From NCBI RefSeq assembly GCF_008330945.1, contig NZ_CP043488.1, forward strand, positions 186,001-250,000: a stretch of DNA of 64,000 bases, given 5' to 3'. Made by a program: the position numbers and the translations under genes. A model generated the notes under the pieces. That model did no database searches. It saw only the letters and a list, made by a program, of their open reading frames with translations, and was not told the DNA's origin. The stretch's first letter is position 1, and each line of letters begins with the position of its first letter. Source of the DNA: Labrys sp. KNU-23. GTDB taxonomy: Bacteria; Pseudomonadota; Alphaproteobacteria; Rhizobiales; Labraceae. This document shows, piece by piece, positions 18,624-27,932 of this stretch.

Positions 18624-19997
18624 ATGATGACTAGCGCTGCAAAGCCCAAGGAACTTCGTCTCAACGCCTTCTACATGAACTGTATCACGCACCAGTCGCC
18701 TGGGCTATGGCGGCATCCGCGAGACCAGACCCAGCGCTACACGGATCTCGACTATTGGGTCGAACTTGCCCGCACCTTGGAGCGGGGCTATTTCGATGCC
18801 CTGTTCCTCGCCGATGTTCTCGGGGTTTACGACGTCTACGGCCGAAATGCCGAGGCTGCCCTGCGCGGCGCGGTGCAGGTTCCCGTCAATGATCCGATGC
18901 TCCTGGTCCCGACGCTTGCCTACCAGACAAGGCATCTCGGGTTCGGGGTCACCAGCATCCTGTCCTATGACCAGCCCTATGCCTTTGCGCGGAGAATGTC
19001 GACGCTCGACCATCTCACCAAGGGGCGCGTCGGCTGGAACGTGGTGACCGGCTATCTCGACAGCGCAGCCCGGGCGAGCGGACGCGGCAAACAGCGCGGA
19101 CACGATCAGCGCTATGCCGTGGCCGACGAATATATGGAGGTGGTCTACAAGCTGTGGGAAGGAAGCTGGCAGGACGATGCCATTTTACGCGACCGCGACA
19201 GCGGTATCTTCGCCGATCCCGGCCGTATCCATAAGATCGTGCATGAGGGCGAATATTTTCGTCTGGAAGGCTATCATCTGAGCGAGCCTTCGCCCCAGCG
19301 CACGCCCGTTCTCTTTCAGGCCGGATCCTCCACGCGCGGACGCGCCTTTGCGGCTCGCCATGCCGAATGTGTCTTCATTGCCGGAAATTCGAAGACGGAA
19401 ATCGCCCGGCTCGTTTCGGAAATACGGCAGGCCGCGGCCGGCCATGGACGGGACCCGCGCGACATCACGGTCTTTCTGAGCGCGGTGGCGATCGCCGGCC
19501 GATCCCGCGCCGAAGCCCAATCCAAGCTCGACGACTACCGCACCTATGGCGATGTCGAGGGCGCTCTTGTCCTGCAATCGGGCTGGCAGGGTATCGATTT
19601 CGGTGCGGTGCCTCTCGACAATCCCTTGTCTTCGGCGCGCGAGACGGTGACCCAGGCCCACGATCGGAGTGATCGAGCACCCGACCCGCGTTCGGTCCGC
19701 CAACTGGCGGAGGCAGCGACATTGGGCGGCGGGGCACCGCTCCTGCTTGGAACCGCCAGTGACATTGCCGACGAGATGCAATCCTGGCTGGAAGAAGCCG
19801 ACATCGACGGCTTTAACCTAGTGAGTGCCGTCGCTCCCGAGACCTATGTGGATTTCGTCGATATCGTCGTGCCGGAACTGCAAAAACGCGGTGTCTACAA
19901 GCGCGACTATCGCTCCGGCACGCTGCGTGAGAAATTAGGTGATCGCCCGCGTCTGCACGCCAGCCATCCCGCGGCACGCTTTCGTCATGGGAATTGA
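18624..19997 (+). CDS. LLM-class flavin monooxygenase, paralog of 6646-8028
   Basis: 457 residues from ATG 18624. Family blocks are DALFLADVLGVYDVYGRNAE, GRVGWNVVTGYLDSAAR, VLFQAGSSTRGRAFAARHAE and FVDIVVPELQKRGVY. It shares with the 6646-8028 product the N-terminal NAFYMNC, PGLWRHPRD and the unusual GYLDSAAR loop, where other copies have TSxSxNAA. These two therefore form a subgroup, one per importer operon. A second ATG at 18627 is possible. It ends the dipeptide-importer operon. Confidence 0.9.
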   Translation: MMTSAAKPKELRLNAFYMNCITHQSPGLWRHPRDQTQRYTDLDYWVELARTLERGYFDALFLADVLGVYDVYGRNAEAALRGAVQVPVNDPMLLVPTLAYQTRHLGFGVTSILSYDQPYAFARRMSTLDHLTKGRVGWNVVTGYLDSAARASGRGKQRGHDQRYAVADEYMEVVYKLWEGSWQDDAILRDRDSGIFADPGRIHKIVHEGEYFRLEGYHLSEPSPQRTPVLFQAGSSTRGRAFAARHAECVFIAGNSKTEIARLVSEIRQAAAGHGRDPRDITVFLSAVAIAGRSRAEAQSKLDDYRTYGDVEGALVLQSGWQGIDFGAVPLDNPLSSARETVTQAHDRSDRAPDPRSVRQLAEAATLGGGAPLLLGTASDIADEMQSWLEEADIDGFNLVSAVAPETYVDFVDIVVPELQKRGVYKRDYRSGTLREKLGDRPRLHASHPAARFRHGN

Positions 19998-20454
19998 TCT
20001 GTGATCTCGCGGCTGCGTCGTTCGTCGACAGCTATCGACCTGGGAAAAGGTCAAGGACGAGTATTTTGCCAGCCACTCGTGTTGCCTATGAAGGAGTAGG
20101 GTTTGAGCCCTATGGACAAGCGATTGCGGTAAAATATGACCTCATGGTCATGCGCTGCAGGCAGGAGAGCCACGTCGCCGATGGCCGGTCAGGCTTTTTG
20201 CGCAGAAGGAAAACGCCCTGAGATAGGCCTGAAGGCGATCCGCGAAGCTGAAATCGCGTTGCAGCAATCCTGGCTCCCAGTCGCCGGAGCTAGGAAGACA
20301 ACGTATCTTAATACCGCATGTCAGCTATACCCTTTTTGCATATTTACTTTATATACTATATATAAATAGTAGACTAATGCAGCTTTGTAAGGGGCGGGAT
20401 GCTGCCGGTTTGGCGAGCAACCAGGAACATCCCAGAAAATTTCAGGAGGCGAAG
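19998..20454. other. Intergenic region upstream of the second ribose-type importer
   Basis: About 450 bases. The first 300 are GC-rich with short open frames on the + strand (19994-20221, 20136-20369) that lack ribosome sites and recognisable motifs. The last part is sharply AT-rich and holds the element at 20337-20362. AGGAGG at 20444-20449 is the ribosome site for the GTG start at 20455. Nothing else is recognised. Confidence 0.5.
20337..20362 (+). promoter_or_regulatory. AT-rich element, copy 2 and probable promoter
   Basis: Starts TGCATATTTACTTT and continues through TATATACTATATA. The six-mer TATACT or TATATA could be a -10 box, with TTTGCA or TTGCAT about 15-16 bases upstream as a -35. 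It matches 21 of 26 bases of the element at 11763-11788. It lies 93 bases before the GTG start of the binding-protein gene, a reasonable leader length. Confidence 0.45.
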
Positions 20455-21795
20455 GTGGTGGATCGATTTATATCTAAATTTCCGGATTTCTCGCAGAAAG
20501 CGCTTGTCGATCGCCATTTGGACCGCCTTGACACTAAGGGAGTGAGTCGGCGTGACTTCCTCGCCCTTGCCTCTGCAGGCGCTGCAGCGGCTGCCACCGC
20601 TGCCGCCATGGGATTGCCCTCGGTTGCCGTGGCCTCGCCCAATGGCAAGCTGGCCTTCCTGACGGCTTTCTATCGCAATGAATACAACATCATTCTCGAC
20701 AAGGCTTTTGCCGATGCCACCAAGGAGCTGGGTTTCGGCGGCTATACGGCTCTGGACGGCAATTTTGACAGCCAGCTTCAGCTGAACCAGTTCGAGCAGC
20801 AGGAAGCCGCCGGCATCCAGTCCGCCATCTTCAACCTTGCCGACGGCAGTCCCTTGCGTCGCATTACGAAGGGCGCGCAAGACAACAAGGTTTATGTCGG
20901 CAATGTCTGGGACACCCTGTCCTGGTTCACGCCCTTTGAGGCCGGCGACTATTACACGCTTTATGCCGTTCCCGAGGAATTCGTGGCCCATCGGGCCGTA
21001 ACCGAGGAATTGCTCAAGGCCGTCACTGAAAAGTTCGGTGGCGGTGATATCATCGGTGTCACCGGTTCACCGGGCAATTGGACTGACGTCGCGCGTAGCC
21101 GCGGACGCGACGCCGCCTTCAAGGCCTACCCCAAGACGCGCCTCGTCGACCAATTGCCGGGCAAATGGAATCGCGAGGACGCGCTCAAGGCCACCGAGGA
21201 TCTGCTTAGCCGTCACAAGAACGTCGTCGGCGTGGTGGCGCAGAATGACGACGTGGCCCAGGGCGTGATCGCGGCGTTGAACGCAGCCGGGCTGCGCCCG
21301 GGAGAGGACGTTCTGGTCGTCGGTGCCGACGGCACCAGCGGCGGCGTGAAATCAATCGAGCGCGGCACGCAACTAGCAACGAGTGCCAACAGCCCGGCCT
21401 ATGCCGCGGCTCTGTTCGCAGGCCGCATCTATGACGTGACCCATGGCTGGCAGCCCCGTGCCTCGGAACGGCTGCTGAACTGGCGTTCGCTCATCGCCGC
21501 CAAGAACAATATTGGCACCTATCTCAAGCGCTTCGTCGACAATGACGGCGTCAAGCCCTTCGACTACCGCAAGATCTCCAAGGTGCTGCATCCCGATGAT
21601 TGGGATCCGCAGGCAGAAGTGCACCCCCTCGACATCGACAAGCACTGGGAAGGCATCGCCAAGCCGGAGGGCTGGACCTATCCGCAGGCCTATCAGGATG
21701 CGCGCTCGTCCGGCGAATTCGAGAAAGTCCGAGCGGAATACGCCGATCACTACAAGATCAAGTTCGACGGCCCTTCGCCCAATGCGAAGGCTTAG
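20455..21795 (+). CDS. Tat-exported ribose-type ABC binding protein, paralog A
   Basis: 446 residues, start GTG 20455 chosen because AGGAGG precedes it with the same five-base gap as in the paralog at 29336. The N-terminal region has the block VDRHLDRLDTKGVSRRDFLA, a twin-arginine signal followed by the hydrophobic ALASAGAAAAATAAAMGLPS. The mature region has AQNDDVAQGVIAALNAAG and VLVVGADGT, typical of the second lobe of sugar-type binding proteins. A C-terminal extension of about 100 residues (DWDPQAEVHPLDID, then PEGWTYPQAY) is unusual for RbsB-like proteins and is conserved in the paralog. It serves the ATPase and permease that follow. Confidence 0.88.
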   Translation: MVDRFISKFPDFSQKALVDRHLDRLDTKGVSRRDFLALASAGAAAAATAAAMGLPSVAVASPNGKLAFLTAFYRNEYNIILDKAFADATKELGFGGYTALDGNFDSQLQLNQFEQQEAAGIQSAIFNLADGSPLRRITKGAQDNKVYVGNVWDTLSWFTPFEAGDYYTLYAVPEEFVAHRAVTEELLKAVTEKFGGGDIIGVTGSPGNWTDVARSRGRDAAFKAYPKTRLVDQLPGKWNREDALKATEDLLSRHKNVVGVVAQNDDVAQGVIAALNAAGLRPGEDVLVVGADGTSGGVKSIERGTQLATSANSPAYAAALFAGRIYDVTHGWQPRASERLLNWRSLIAAKNNIGTYLKRFVDNDGVKPFDYRKISKVLHPDDWDPQAEVHPLDIDKHWEGIAKPEGWTYPQAYQDARSSGEFEKVRAEYADHYKIKFDGPSPNAKA

Positions 21796-21849
21796 CGGCG
21801 GCATTCCGTCCGTATTCCCTCTGCTGTCCCCCGCATTTGCGAGGCCCCG

Positions 21850-23499
21850 ATGACCACATTCAGTGAGGCGCGTCGGCATCCGGCGGCTCCGGCTGCCCAG
21901 TCCGATGCACAGCCTCTCCTCTTCGAGGCGAAAGGCCTGGCCAAATCCTATGGACGGGCCGTCGTTCTGAACGATGTCAGCTTCGAGGTCCCTTCCAACA
22001 GGGTGGTGACTTTCGTGGGTGAAAATGGGGCCGGCAAATCGACCCTGTTCAACATCCTCAGCGGCCTGGTGAAGCCGGACCAGGGAGCGATGCGCCTCGC
22101 CGGGCGCTCCTTCGGGGTACGCAGCTATGGCGAGGCCGTTGCGAAAGGGGTGTCGCGCGTCTTCCAGGAACAATCCCTCGTGGCCAACATCCCGGTCTAT
22201 GAAAATCTCCTCCTGGGACATGAGCGCCGCTTCACGCGAGCGGGACAGTTGATCGACAAGCGGGCGATGATCGCCGCTGCAGAGCGCATCGTCGAGGAAG
22301 CCGGCATCGACGTCGATGTGCGCCGCCGGACCGGCGACTACGACTTTTCCAAGCGCCAGTCGATCGAGATCGCCCGTGCCTGCCTCGCCACGACGCATCT
22401 GGCCGGGATCACCACGCCCTTCATCCTGTTGGATGAACCGACTTCCGCCCTCGACCGGCGAGACGAGGAGGCGTTCTTTCGGCTGGTGGCCCGCATCAAG
22501 CAACGGGGTTCCCTGCTGTTCGTCTCTCACCGCCTGACCGAAGTGCTGGAGATTTCCGATATCATCTACGTCCTGAAGGATGGCGAACTCGTTGCTCGCC
22601 TTGATCCGCGCCGGACCGACGAACAGCAACTCCACGCCCTCATGGTCGGGCGCGAACGGGCGGCCGACTATTATCATGAGCGCCGCCAACGCCGGATCGA
22701 GGGTTCGGATTACGTGATCCAGGCCGACCGCCTGACCGACCCAGGGCAGTTCGAAGATGTTTCCCTGACGGTCCGGCCCGGTGAAGTGGTGGGCATCGGA
22801 GGCCTGCTCGATTCAGGCAAGAGCGCGGTGGGCAAGGCGATTGCCGGCGTGGTCCCGGCAGCCTCCGGCACCGTTTCTCTTCGGGGGGGCAAGGCGGTCC
22901 TGCCGCGCATCAGCCACCTCGTGCGCAAGGGATTGGGCTATGTCCCCGCCGAACGGCTGGCCGAGGGAATGATTGCACCCTTCAGCGTGGCCTGGAACAT
23001 CTCGCTCGCCAGCGGCGCAGACCTTTTCTCCAGCCGGTTCGGCATCTGGCGCCGGCACAAGGAGATCGAGGTCGCGCAGCATTATGCCCAGCAATTGTCG
23101 ATCAAGTCGGCCACGCCGAATTTGAGCAGCGCCAGGCTCTCCGGTGGCAACCAGCAGAAGGTCGTCCTGGCCCGCTGGCTCGCCCGCGATCCCGACATTC
23201 TCGTTCTCGACAATCCCACCCGCGGCGTCGATGCGGGCGCCAAGGAAGAGATCTATCGCCTGATCCGCGACCTGACGGCCGCTGGTGTCGGCATTCTACT
23301 GATCACCGATGAGCTTCTCGAACTGATCGGGCTCTCCAACCGCCTGCTCATCATGCAGCGGGGGCGGATCGTCACCGAAATCGATGCCCCTATCGACGCC
23401 AAACCCAGCGAGCGGGAGGTGGTGGCCTGGATGCTGCCCCAGAGCAGCGACAGGGCCGACCCTCCCAAGCCGCTCGCGAACCTCGAGATCGTACCATGA
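21850..23499 (+). CDS. Ribose-type ABC transporter dual ATP-binding protein
   Basis: Fused double ATPase, 549 residues. The first domain has Walker A GENGAGKST and FILLDEPTSALDRRD, but its signature is degenerate (DFSKRQSIEIARAC instead of LSGGQ). The second has Walker A GLLDSGKS, signature LSGGNQQKVVLARW and ILVLDNPTRGVDAG, where Asn replaces the catalytic Glu after Asp. It therefore probably has asymmetric sites, as in other RbsA-type proteins. It overlaps the permease start by ATGA. Its N-terminal extension before the ABC core is about 25 residues longer than in RbsA. Confidence 0.92.
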   Translation: MTTFSEARRHPAAPAAQSDAQPLLFEAKGLAKSYGRAVVLNDVSFEVPSNRVVTFVGENGAGKSTLFNILSGLVKPDQGAMRLAGRSFGVRSYGEAVAKGVSRVFQEQSLVANIPVYENLLLGHERRFTRAGQLIDKRAMIAAAERIVEEAGIDVDVRRRTGDYDFSKRQSIEIARACLATTHLAGITTPFILLDEPTSALDRRDEEAFFRLVARIKQRGSLLFVSHRLTEVLEISDIIYVLKDGELVARLDPRRTDEQQLHALMVGRERAADYYHERRQRRIEGSDYVIQADRLTDPGQFEDVSLTVRPGEVVGIGGLLDSGKSAVGKAIAGVVPAASGTVSLRGGKAVLPRISHLVRKGLGYVPAERLAEGMIAPFSVAWNISLASGADLFSSRFGIWRRHKEIEVAQHYAQQLSIKSATPNLSSARLSGGNQQKVVLARWLARDPDILVLDNPTRGVDAGAKEEIYRLIRDLTAAGVGILLITDELLELIGLSNRLLIMQRGRIVTEIDAPIDAKPSEREVVAWMLPQSSDRADPPKPLANLEIVP

Positions 23500-24494
23500 C
23501 GACTGTTCCGCTCCACTCTTCACCGCGCCGTCGCCCGCGCTGGTCCTTCGATCTCAAGTCGGTCGACACCAGCCTGTGGTTTCCCGTCGGCGTCGTCGTC
23601 TTTCTGTTCGCTTTCTTTTCGGTGGCGACCGATTCTTTCGCAACGCTGCGAAATTTTACGGCCGTGAGCGGCCAGGCCGGCACCCTGCTCATTGCCTGCC
23701 TGGGCGGCACTTTCGTGGTGCTTATGGGTAGTATCGATCTTTCAGTGGGAGCGGTCGTGCTGCTGGCAGGTGCAGTCGGGGTGACCCTCCTGAACACGAC
23801 GCCGCTGGGCTTTGCCGTGCTGCCGGCGGTCGCCCTGATCGGCGGGCTCCTGGGCCTTGTGAACGGCGTCATCTACACAATGGGGCGGATTCCCTCCTTC
23901 ATTGCCACCCTCGGCACGCTCTCCGTCTTCAGTGGCATTGCCTTGACCATTCTCGACGGACGCGCGATCCAGTTCGACCTTGCCGGCTTCGAGCAGATCG
24001 CCATCGGCCAGCTCATTCCTCGGCTGCCAAATATTGCGCTCTGCGCACTCGCGGCCTGGCTGGTGGCCGTATTCATCGGTGCGCGTACGCGCTTCGGCCG
24101 CTACATGTACCTTATCGGGGGAGGCGAGACCGTGGCCCGCACCGCCGGCATCCCGGTCGAGCGCTACAAGATCTATGCCTTCGTGCTCTCGGGCGTGCTC
24201 GCCGCGGTCGGTGCCGCTCTGTCCGTCGCCCGGCTGGGAGCGGCGGGTCCCTCGCTCGGGTCCGACCTTCTGCTCAACAGCCTCGCCGCGATCGTCGTTG
24301 GCGGCACATCGCTGTCGGGCGGCGTGGGTGGTCCGCACCGCACGCTCATCGGTGTCCTCATCATCGCCATTCTCGACAATGGCCTGAACCTGATGGGGGT
24401 TTCTCAATATTCGCAGATGGTGGTGAAGGGTGCCGTGGTGATCGCCGCCGTACTGGTCAGCCGCGATCGTTCGCGCGCAGGCGTGGTCAAATAG
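23496..24494 (+). CDS. Ribose-type ABC transporter permease
   Basis: 332-residue membrane permease with about eight to ten hydrophobic segments. It has the CUT2 signature GTFVVLMGSIDLSVGAVVLL and the C-terminal GGTSLSGGVGGPHRTLIGVL. It starts within the ATGA overlap and is followed seven bases later by the next monooxygenase gene, so importer and enzyme genes form one operon. Two alternative binding proteins (20455-21795, 29336-30670) could deliver ligand to it, since no second permease is present. Confidence 0.92.
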   Translation: MTTVPLHSSPRRRPRWSFDLKSVDTSLWFPVGVVVFLFAFFSVATDSFATLRNFTAVSGQAGTLLIACLGGTFVVLMGSIDLSVGAVVLLAGAVGVTLLNTTPLGFAVLPAVALIGGLLGLVNGVIYTMGRIPSFIATLGTLSVFSGIALTILDGRAIQFDLAGFEQIAIGQLIPRLPNIALCALAAWLVAVFIGARTRFGRYMYLIGGGETVARTAGIPVERYKIYAFVLSGVLAAVGAALSVARLGAAGPSLGSDLLLNSLAAIVVGGTSLSGGVGGPHRTLIGVLIIAILDNGLNLMGVSQYSQMVVKGAVVIAAVLVSRDRSRAGVVK

Positions 24495-24501
24495 GTGCAT
24501 C

Positions 24502-25893
24502 ATGACAAAGCGATTGATCTTCAACGGCTTTTCCATGAATGCCGTTTCGCACGTCTATCACGGGCTCTGGCGCCATCCCCTGACAGCGCAGACCCGTTTC
24601 AACGAGCTGGAGACCTGGGTTGAGCTGGCGAAGCTCTTGGAGAAGGGCAAGTTCGATGCGCTCTTCGTCGCCGACATTCTGGGAGTGGACGCGGTCTACA
24701 AGGGATCGTGGGACACCTATGTCAGGGAAGCGGTGCAGATCCCGATCAACGATTCCGGGGTGCTTGCCGGCGCCCTGATCCAGTCGACCGAACATCTCGG
24801 CCTGACGCTCACCAGCTCCATCCTCCAGGAGCATCCCTTCAATTTCGCGCGCAAGCTCTCGACCCTCGATCATCTCAGCAAGGGGCGGGTCGGCTGGAAC
24901 ATCGTCACGAGCGTCAGCCACAATGCGGCGCAGAATTTCGGCTTCGACCGCATCGTTCCCCATGACGAACGCTATCGCTGGGCGGAAGAATATGTCGACG
25001 TCGTCTACAAGCTCTGGGAGGGGTCCTGGGACGAGGACGCGGTCGTGAACGACAAAGCCGGCAACCTCTATGCCGATCCGGCCAAGATCCATCGCATTCA
25101 CCACCACGGCCAGCGCTACAAGGTTCTCGGCCCCCATCTGAGTCAGCCCTCGCGCCAGCGCACTCCCGTCCTGTTTCAGGCGGGCTCCTCGCGGGCCGGC
25201 CGTGCTTTTGCCGCGCGCCATGCCGAAGGCACTTTCATTGCCGCCGTCAATCCGCACGGTGCGCGCCGCCAGATCGAGGAGACCCGGGCGCTGGTGCGGG
25301 CGTCGGGTCGCGATGCCGGCGATCTTCTGTTCATCCAGGGCATGTCCTTCGTCGTCGGCGGAAGCGAGGAGGAGGCACAGCGCAAGGCCCGGGACCTGGC
25401 GCAGGATATCAGCGTGGACGGTCTGCTGGCGCATATCAGCCGCGATCTTGGCATAGATCTCGGCCTGCTCGATCCCGACCGGCCGGTCGACGAACTCGAG
25501 ATCGAGGGCGTGCAAGGCATCATCCGGGCCTTCGAGGAGGGCAATCCCGGCAAACGGGCGACGGTGGCCGATCTTGGCCGCGCCTACGCGCTGAGCAGCC
25601 AGGTGATCGGCACGCCCGAGACCATCGCCGACCAGCTCTTCGAGTGGCAGGAAGCCGGGATCGACGGCATCAACCTGATCTATCACACCACGCCGGGGTC
25701 CTTCGTCGACTTCATCGAAAACGTCACGCCCATCCTGCAGAAACGCGGGCTGGCGCAGAGCGAATATGCCGAGGGCAGTTTCCGCGAGCGTTTGTTTGCT
25801 GAAGGCACTGCCCGCCTGCCCGACCGCCATCCGGCCAGCCGCTATCGGGGGGCTTTTACAGGCATTTCCGAACGCAACCAGCCTGCGGCCTAG
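24502..25893 (+). CDS. LLM-class flavin monooxygenase
   Basis: 463 residues. Blocks seen: NGFSMNAVSHVYHGLWRHP at the N-terminus, FDALFVADILGVDAVYKGSW, GRVGWNIVTSVSHNAAQNFG at the flavin loop, VLFQAGSSRAGRAFAARHAEG, and FIENVTPILQKRGLAQSEY. It is a close paralog of the immediately downstream gene 25902-27275; both share SMNAVSHVYHGLWRHP, EGSWDxDAV and the tail arrangement, so they arose by tandem duplication. It acts in the cytoplasm and would depend on an external FMN reductase. It is the first enzyme gene after the permease. Confidence 0.92.
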   Translation: MTKRLIFNGFSMNAVSHVYHGLWRHPLTAQTRFNELETWVELAKLLEKGKFDALFVADILGVDAVYKGSWDTYVREAVQIPINDSGVLAGALIQSTEHLGLTLTSSILQEHPFNFARKLSTLDHLSKGRVGWNIVTSVSHNAAQNFGFDRIVPHDERYRWAEEYVDVVYKLWEGSWDEDAVVNDKAGNLYADPAKIHRIHHHGQRYKVLGPHLSQPSRQRTPVLFQAGSSRAGRAFAARHAEGTFIAAVNPHGARRQIEETRALVRASGRDAGDLLFIQGMSFVVGGSEEEAQRKARDLAQDISVDGLLAHISRDLGIDLGLLDPDRPVDELEIEGVQGIIRAFEEGNPGKRATVADLGRAYALSSQVIGTPETIADQLFEWQEAGIDGINLIYHTTPGSFVDFIENVTPILQKRGLAQSEYAEGSFRERLFAEGTARLPDRHPASRYRGAFTGISERNQPAA

Positions 25894-25901
25894 GGGGCAC
25901 G

Positions 25902-27275
25902 ATGCGCAAGCGGCTCATCTTCAACGCCTTTTCGATGAACGCTGTTTCCCATGTCTATCACGGGCTGTGGCGGCATCCCGCAACGCGTCAGACCGAGCTC
26001 AACCAGCTTTCCACCTGGGTGGACTTGGCACGCACGCTCGAACGGGGCCGCTTCGATGCCCTGTTCCTTGCCGATGTCATCGGCGTCGACAAGGGTCACA
26101 ATGGAAGCTGGGATATCTATCTCAAGGAGGGGATCCACTTTCCGGCCAACGATCCCTCGGTGCTGGCGGCCGCACTGATCGGCGCGACCAACCAACTCGG
26201 GTTGATGTTCACCAGTTCGATCCTGCAGGCGCATCCTTTCGATTTTGCACGCCGTGTGTCGACCCTCGACCATCTCAGCGGCGGGCGTATCGGCTGGAAC
26301 ATCGTCACCTCCACCAGCCGCAACGCCGCGGCCAATTTCGGTTTCACCGAGCCTGTGCCGCATGACGAGCGCTATCGCTGGGCGGACGAATACGTCGAAA
26401 TTGCCTACAAGCTGTGGGAGGGGTCGTGGGACGATGATGCCGTGCTGCTCGATCGGGACGGGCGGGTCTACGCCGATCCGCACCGCATTCGCCCCATCGA
26501 TCATGCAGGATCGCGATATCGCGTCGCCGGACCTCATCTGACCACGCCCTCGCCACAGCGCACACCCGTGCTGATCCAGGCCGGTTCCTCCCGTGCAGGC
26601 CGGGCTTTTGCGGCGCGAAACGCCGAAGCAACCTTCCTCGTCTGCCTGACGCCGCAGGCTGCAGGCACCGCGATCGGGGATATCCGGGCCGAACTCGTCC
26701 AGGCAGGCCGGCGTCCCGAGGATCTTCTGTTCTTCCAGGGCCTGTCCTTTGTGGTGGGCAGTACGGAAGAAGAGGCCTGGCGCCAGTCCCGAGCGATCGA
26801 CGAGTATGTCAGTACCGATGGCCTTGCCGCACATGTCGGGCGCGATCTTGGCATCGATTTCGGTCTGCTCGATCCGAACAAGCCGGTGGCGGACTATCAG
26901 ATCGAGGGATTGCAGGGTTTCACCCAGTTCTTCGAAGAAGCCAACCCAGGCAGGAAGGCGCGGCTGATCGATCTGGTGACGGCCATGTCCTACAATGGCC
27001 GCATCGTTGGCACGCCCGAGCAGATCGCCGATCACCTCGAGGCCTGGCAGGACGCCGGCATAGATGGCGTCAATGTCGCCTATCAGACCACGCCCGGTTC
27101 CTTCGTCGAATTCATCGAGCATGTGATGCCGGAACTGCGCCAGCGCGGGCTTGCTCAGCGCGAATACGCGCCGGGCACCTTGCGCGAGCGCCTTTTCCCG
27201 GGGCGTCCCGCACTCCTAGCCGAAAACCACCCGGCGACGAGATTCCGCCAGCTGCACAGTCAGGCCGCCGAATAG
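25902..27275 (+). CDS. LLM-class flavin monooxygenase, tandem duplicate
   Basis: 457 residues, eight bases after the previous stop. It shows NAFSMNAVSHVYHGLWRHP, RIGWNIVTSTSRNAAANFG, VLIQAGSSRAGRAFAARNAE and FIEHVMPELRQRGLAQREY. Retention of both copies in the same operon suggests different substrates or successive steps, rather than dosage alone. The regions between about residues 270 and 340 differ most, which in this family lies near the active-site lid. Confidence 0.92.
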   Translation: MRKRLIFNAFSMNAVSHVYHGLWRHPATRQTELNQLSTWVDLARTLERGRFDALFLADVIGVDKGHNGSWDIYLKEGIHFPANDPSVLAAALIGATNQLGLMFTSSILQAHPFDFARRVSTLDHLSGGRIGWNIVTSTSRNAAANFGFTEPVPHDERYRWADEYVEIAYKLWEGSWDDDAVLLDRDGRVYADPHRIRPIDHAGSRYRVAGPHLTTPSPQRTPVLIQAGSSRAGRAFAARNAEATFLVCLTPQAAGTAIGDIRAELVQAGRRPEDLLFFQGLSFVVGSTEEEAWRQSRAIDEYVSTDGLAAHVGRDLGIDFGLLDPNKPVADYQIEGLQGFTQFFEEANPGRKARLIDLVTAMSYNGRIVGTPEQIADHLEAWQDAGIDGVNVAYQTTPGSFVEFIEHVMPELRQRGLAQREYAPGTLRERLFPGRPALLAENHPATRFRQLHSQAAE

Positions 27276-27297
27276 CCTGCTTCAGAGGAGAAAGATC

Positions 27298-27867
27298 ATG
27301 ACTGCCTTGTTGCAACAGACTTTCGAGCATCCGATTTCCCGCTTGCCCATCCCCGAGACCGGGGATTTGCCCGAGAACGTGCGGAAGGTCGTCGATGCGC
27401 ACCATCAGGAAAACTGGGTGCGCTCTCTCTCGGTCAATGGCGAGACGGTGGGCCGCTTTGCCGGCTATTTCGAAAGCTTGTTTTCGCCGCGCGGCCGCTT
27501 GCCGCTGCAAGAGCGCGAACTGATTGCCGTGATCGTTTCGGCTGCCAATGGTTGCGGCCTATGCACCATCCATCATACCCGCGGGCTCGGCGATGTGCTG
27601 GACGATCATGCACGCGCCCAGCGTATCGCCCTGGACGACCATCTCGTGTCACTCTCCAAACGGGAGAGGGCGCTGGCCGATCTCGCCCGCAAGATCACCC
27701 TGACGCCGAAATTGGTCGGGCAGGAGGATTTCGCCCGGTTGCGGGAGGCGGGCCTGTCCGATGCCGAGATTCTCGAGGCGGTCGAAACGAGTTCCTGGTT
27801 CAACCACACCAACCGGATCTTCATTTCGCTGGGCGTGGTGCCCGATGACAAGTTCTTCCCTGCCTGA
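27298..27867 (+). CDS. CMD/AhpD-like protein with CxxCxxxH motif
   Basis: 189 residues of the carboxymuconolactone decarboxylase/AhpD fold. The segment LPLQERELIAVIVSAANGCG is followed by CGLCTIHHTRGL, giving the CxxCxxxH redox motif of AhpD-type peroxidases. The C-terminal half repeats the helical pattern (LADLARKITLTPKLVGQEDF). GGAGAAAG before the ATG at 27298 is a good ribosome site. From memory, CMD proteins of this kind are encoded beside LLM monooxygenases in other rhizobial clusters. A role in removing peroxide leaked from uncoupled flavin chemistry, or in processing a lactone-like intermediate, is inference. Confidence 0.85.
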   Translation: MTALLQQTFEHPISRLPIPETGDLPENVRKVVDAHHQENWVRSLSVNGETVGRFAGYFESLFSPRGRLPLQERELIAVIVSAANGCGLCTIHHTRGLGDVLDDHARAQRIALDDHLVSLSKRERALADLARKITLTPKLVGQEDFARLREAGLSDAEILEAVETSSWFNHTNRIFISLGVVPDDKFFPA

Positions 27868-27932
27868 CGAGGCTGGCCAGCCGCGCATGTGGGAGTAGGT
27901 GCGCGATTTTCCCATGATCGAGTAGAGGATCC

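Noticed and set aside
19994..20369. Two short + strand frames before the Tat binding protein
   Set aside because: No ribosome sites, no motifs, and part of the sequence is the AT-rich promoter region.
21373..22689. 438-codon antisense frame under the Tat binding-protein and ATPase genes
   Set aside because: Antisense artefact of strong third-position GC bias; no domain or start signal.
24487..27122. Two long - strand frames opposite the tandem monooxygenases
   Set aside because: Both mirror duplicated coding sequence, so their similarity to each other is inherited from the sense strand and is not evidence of genes.
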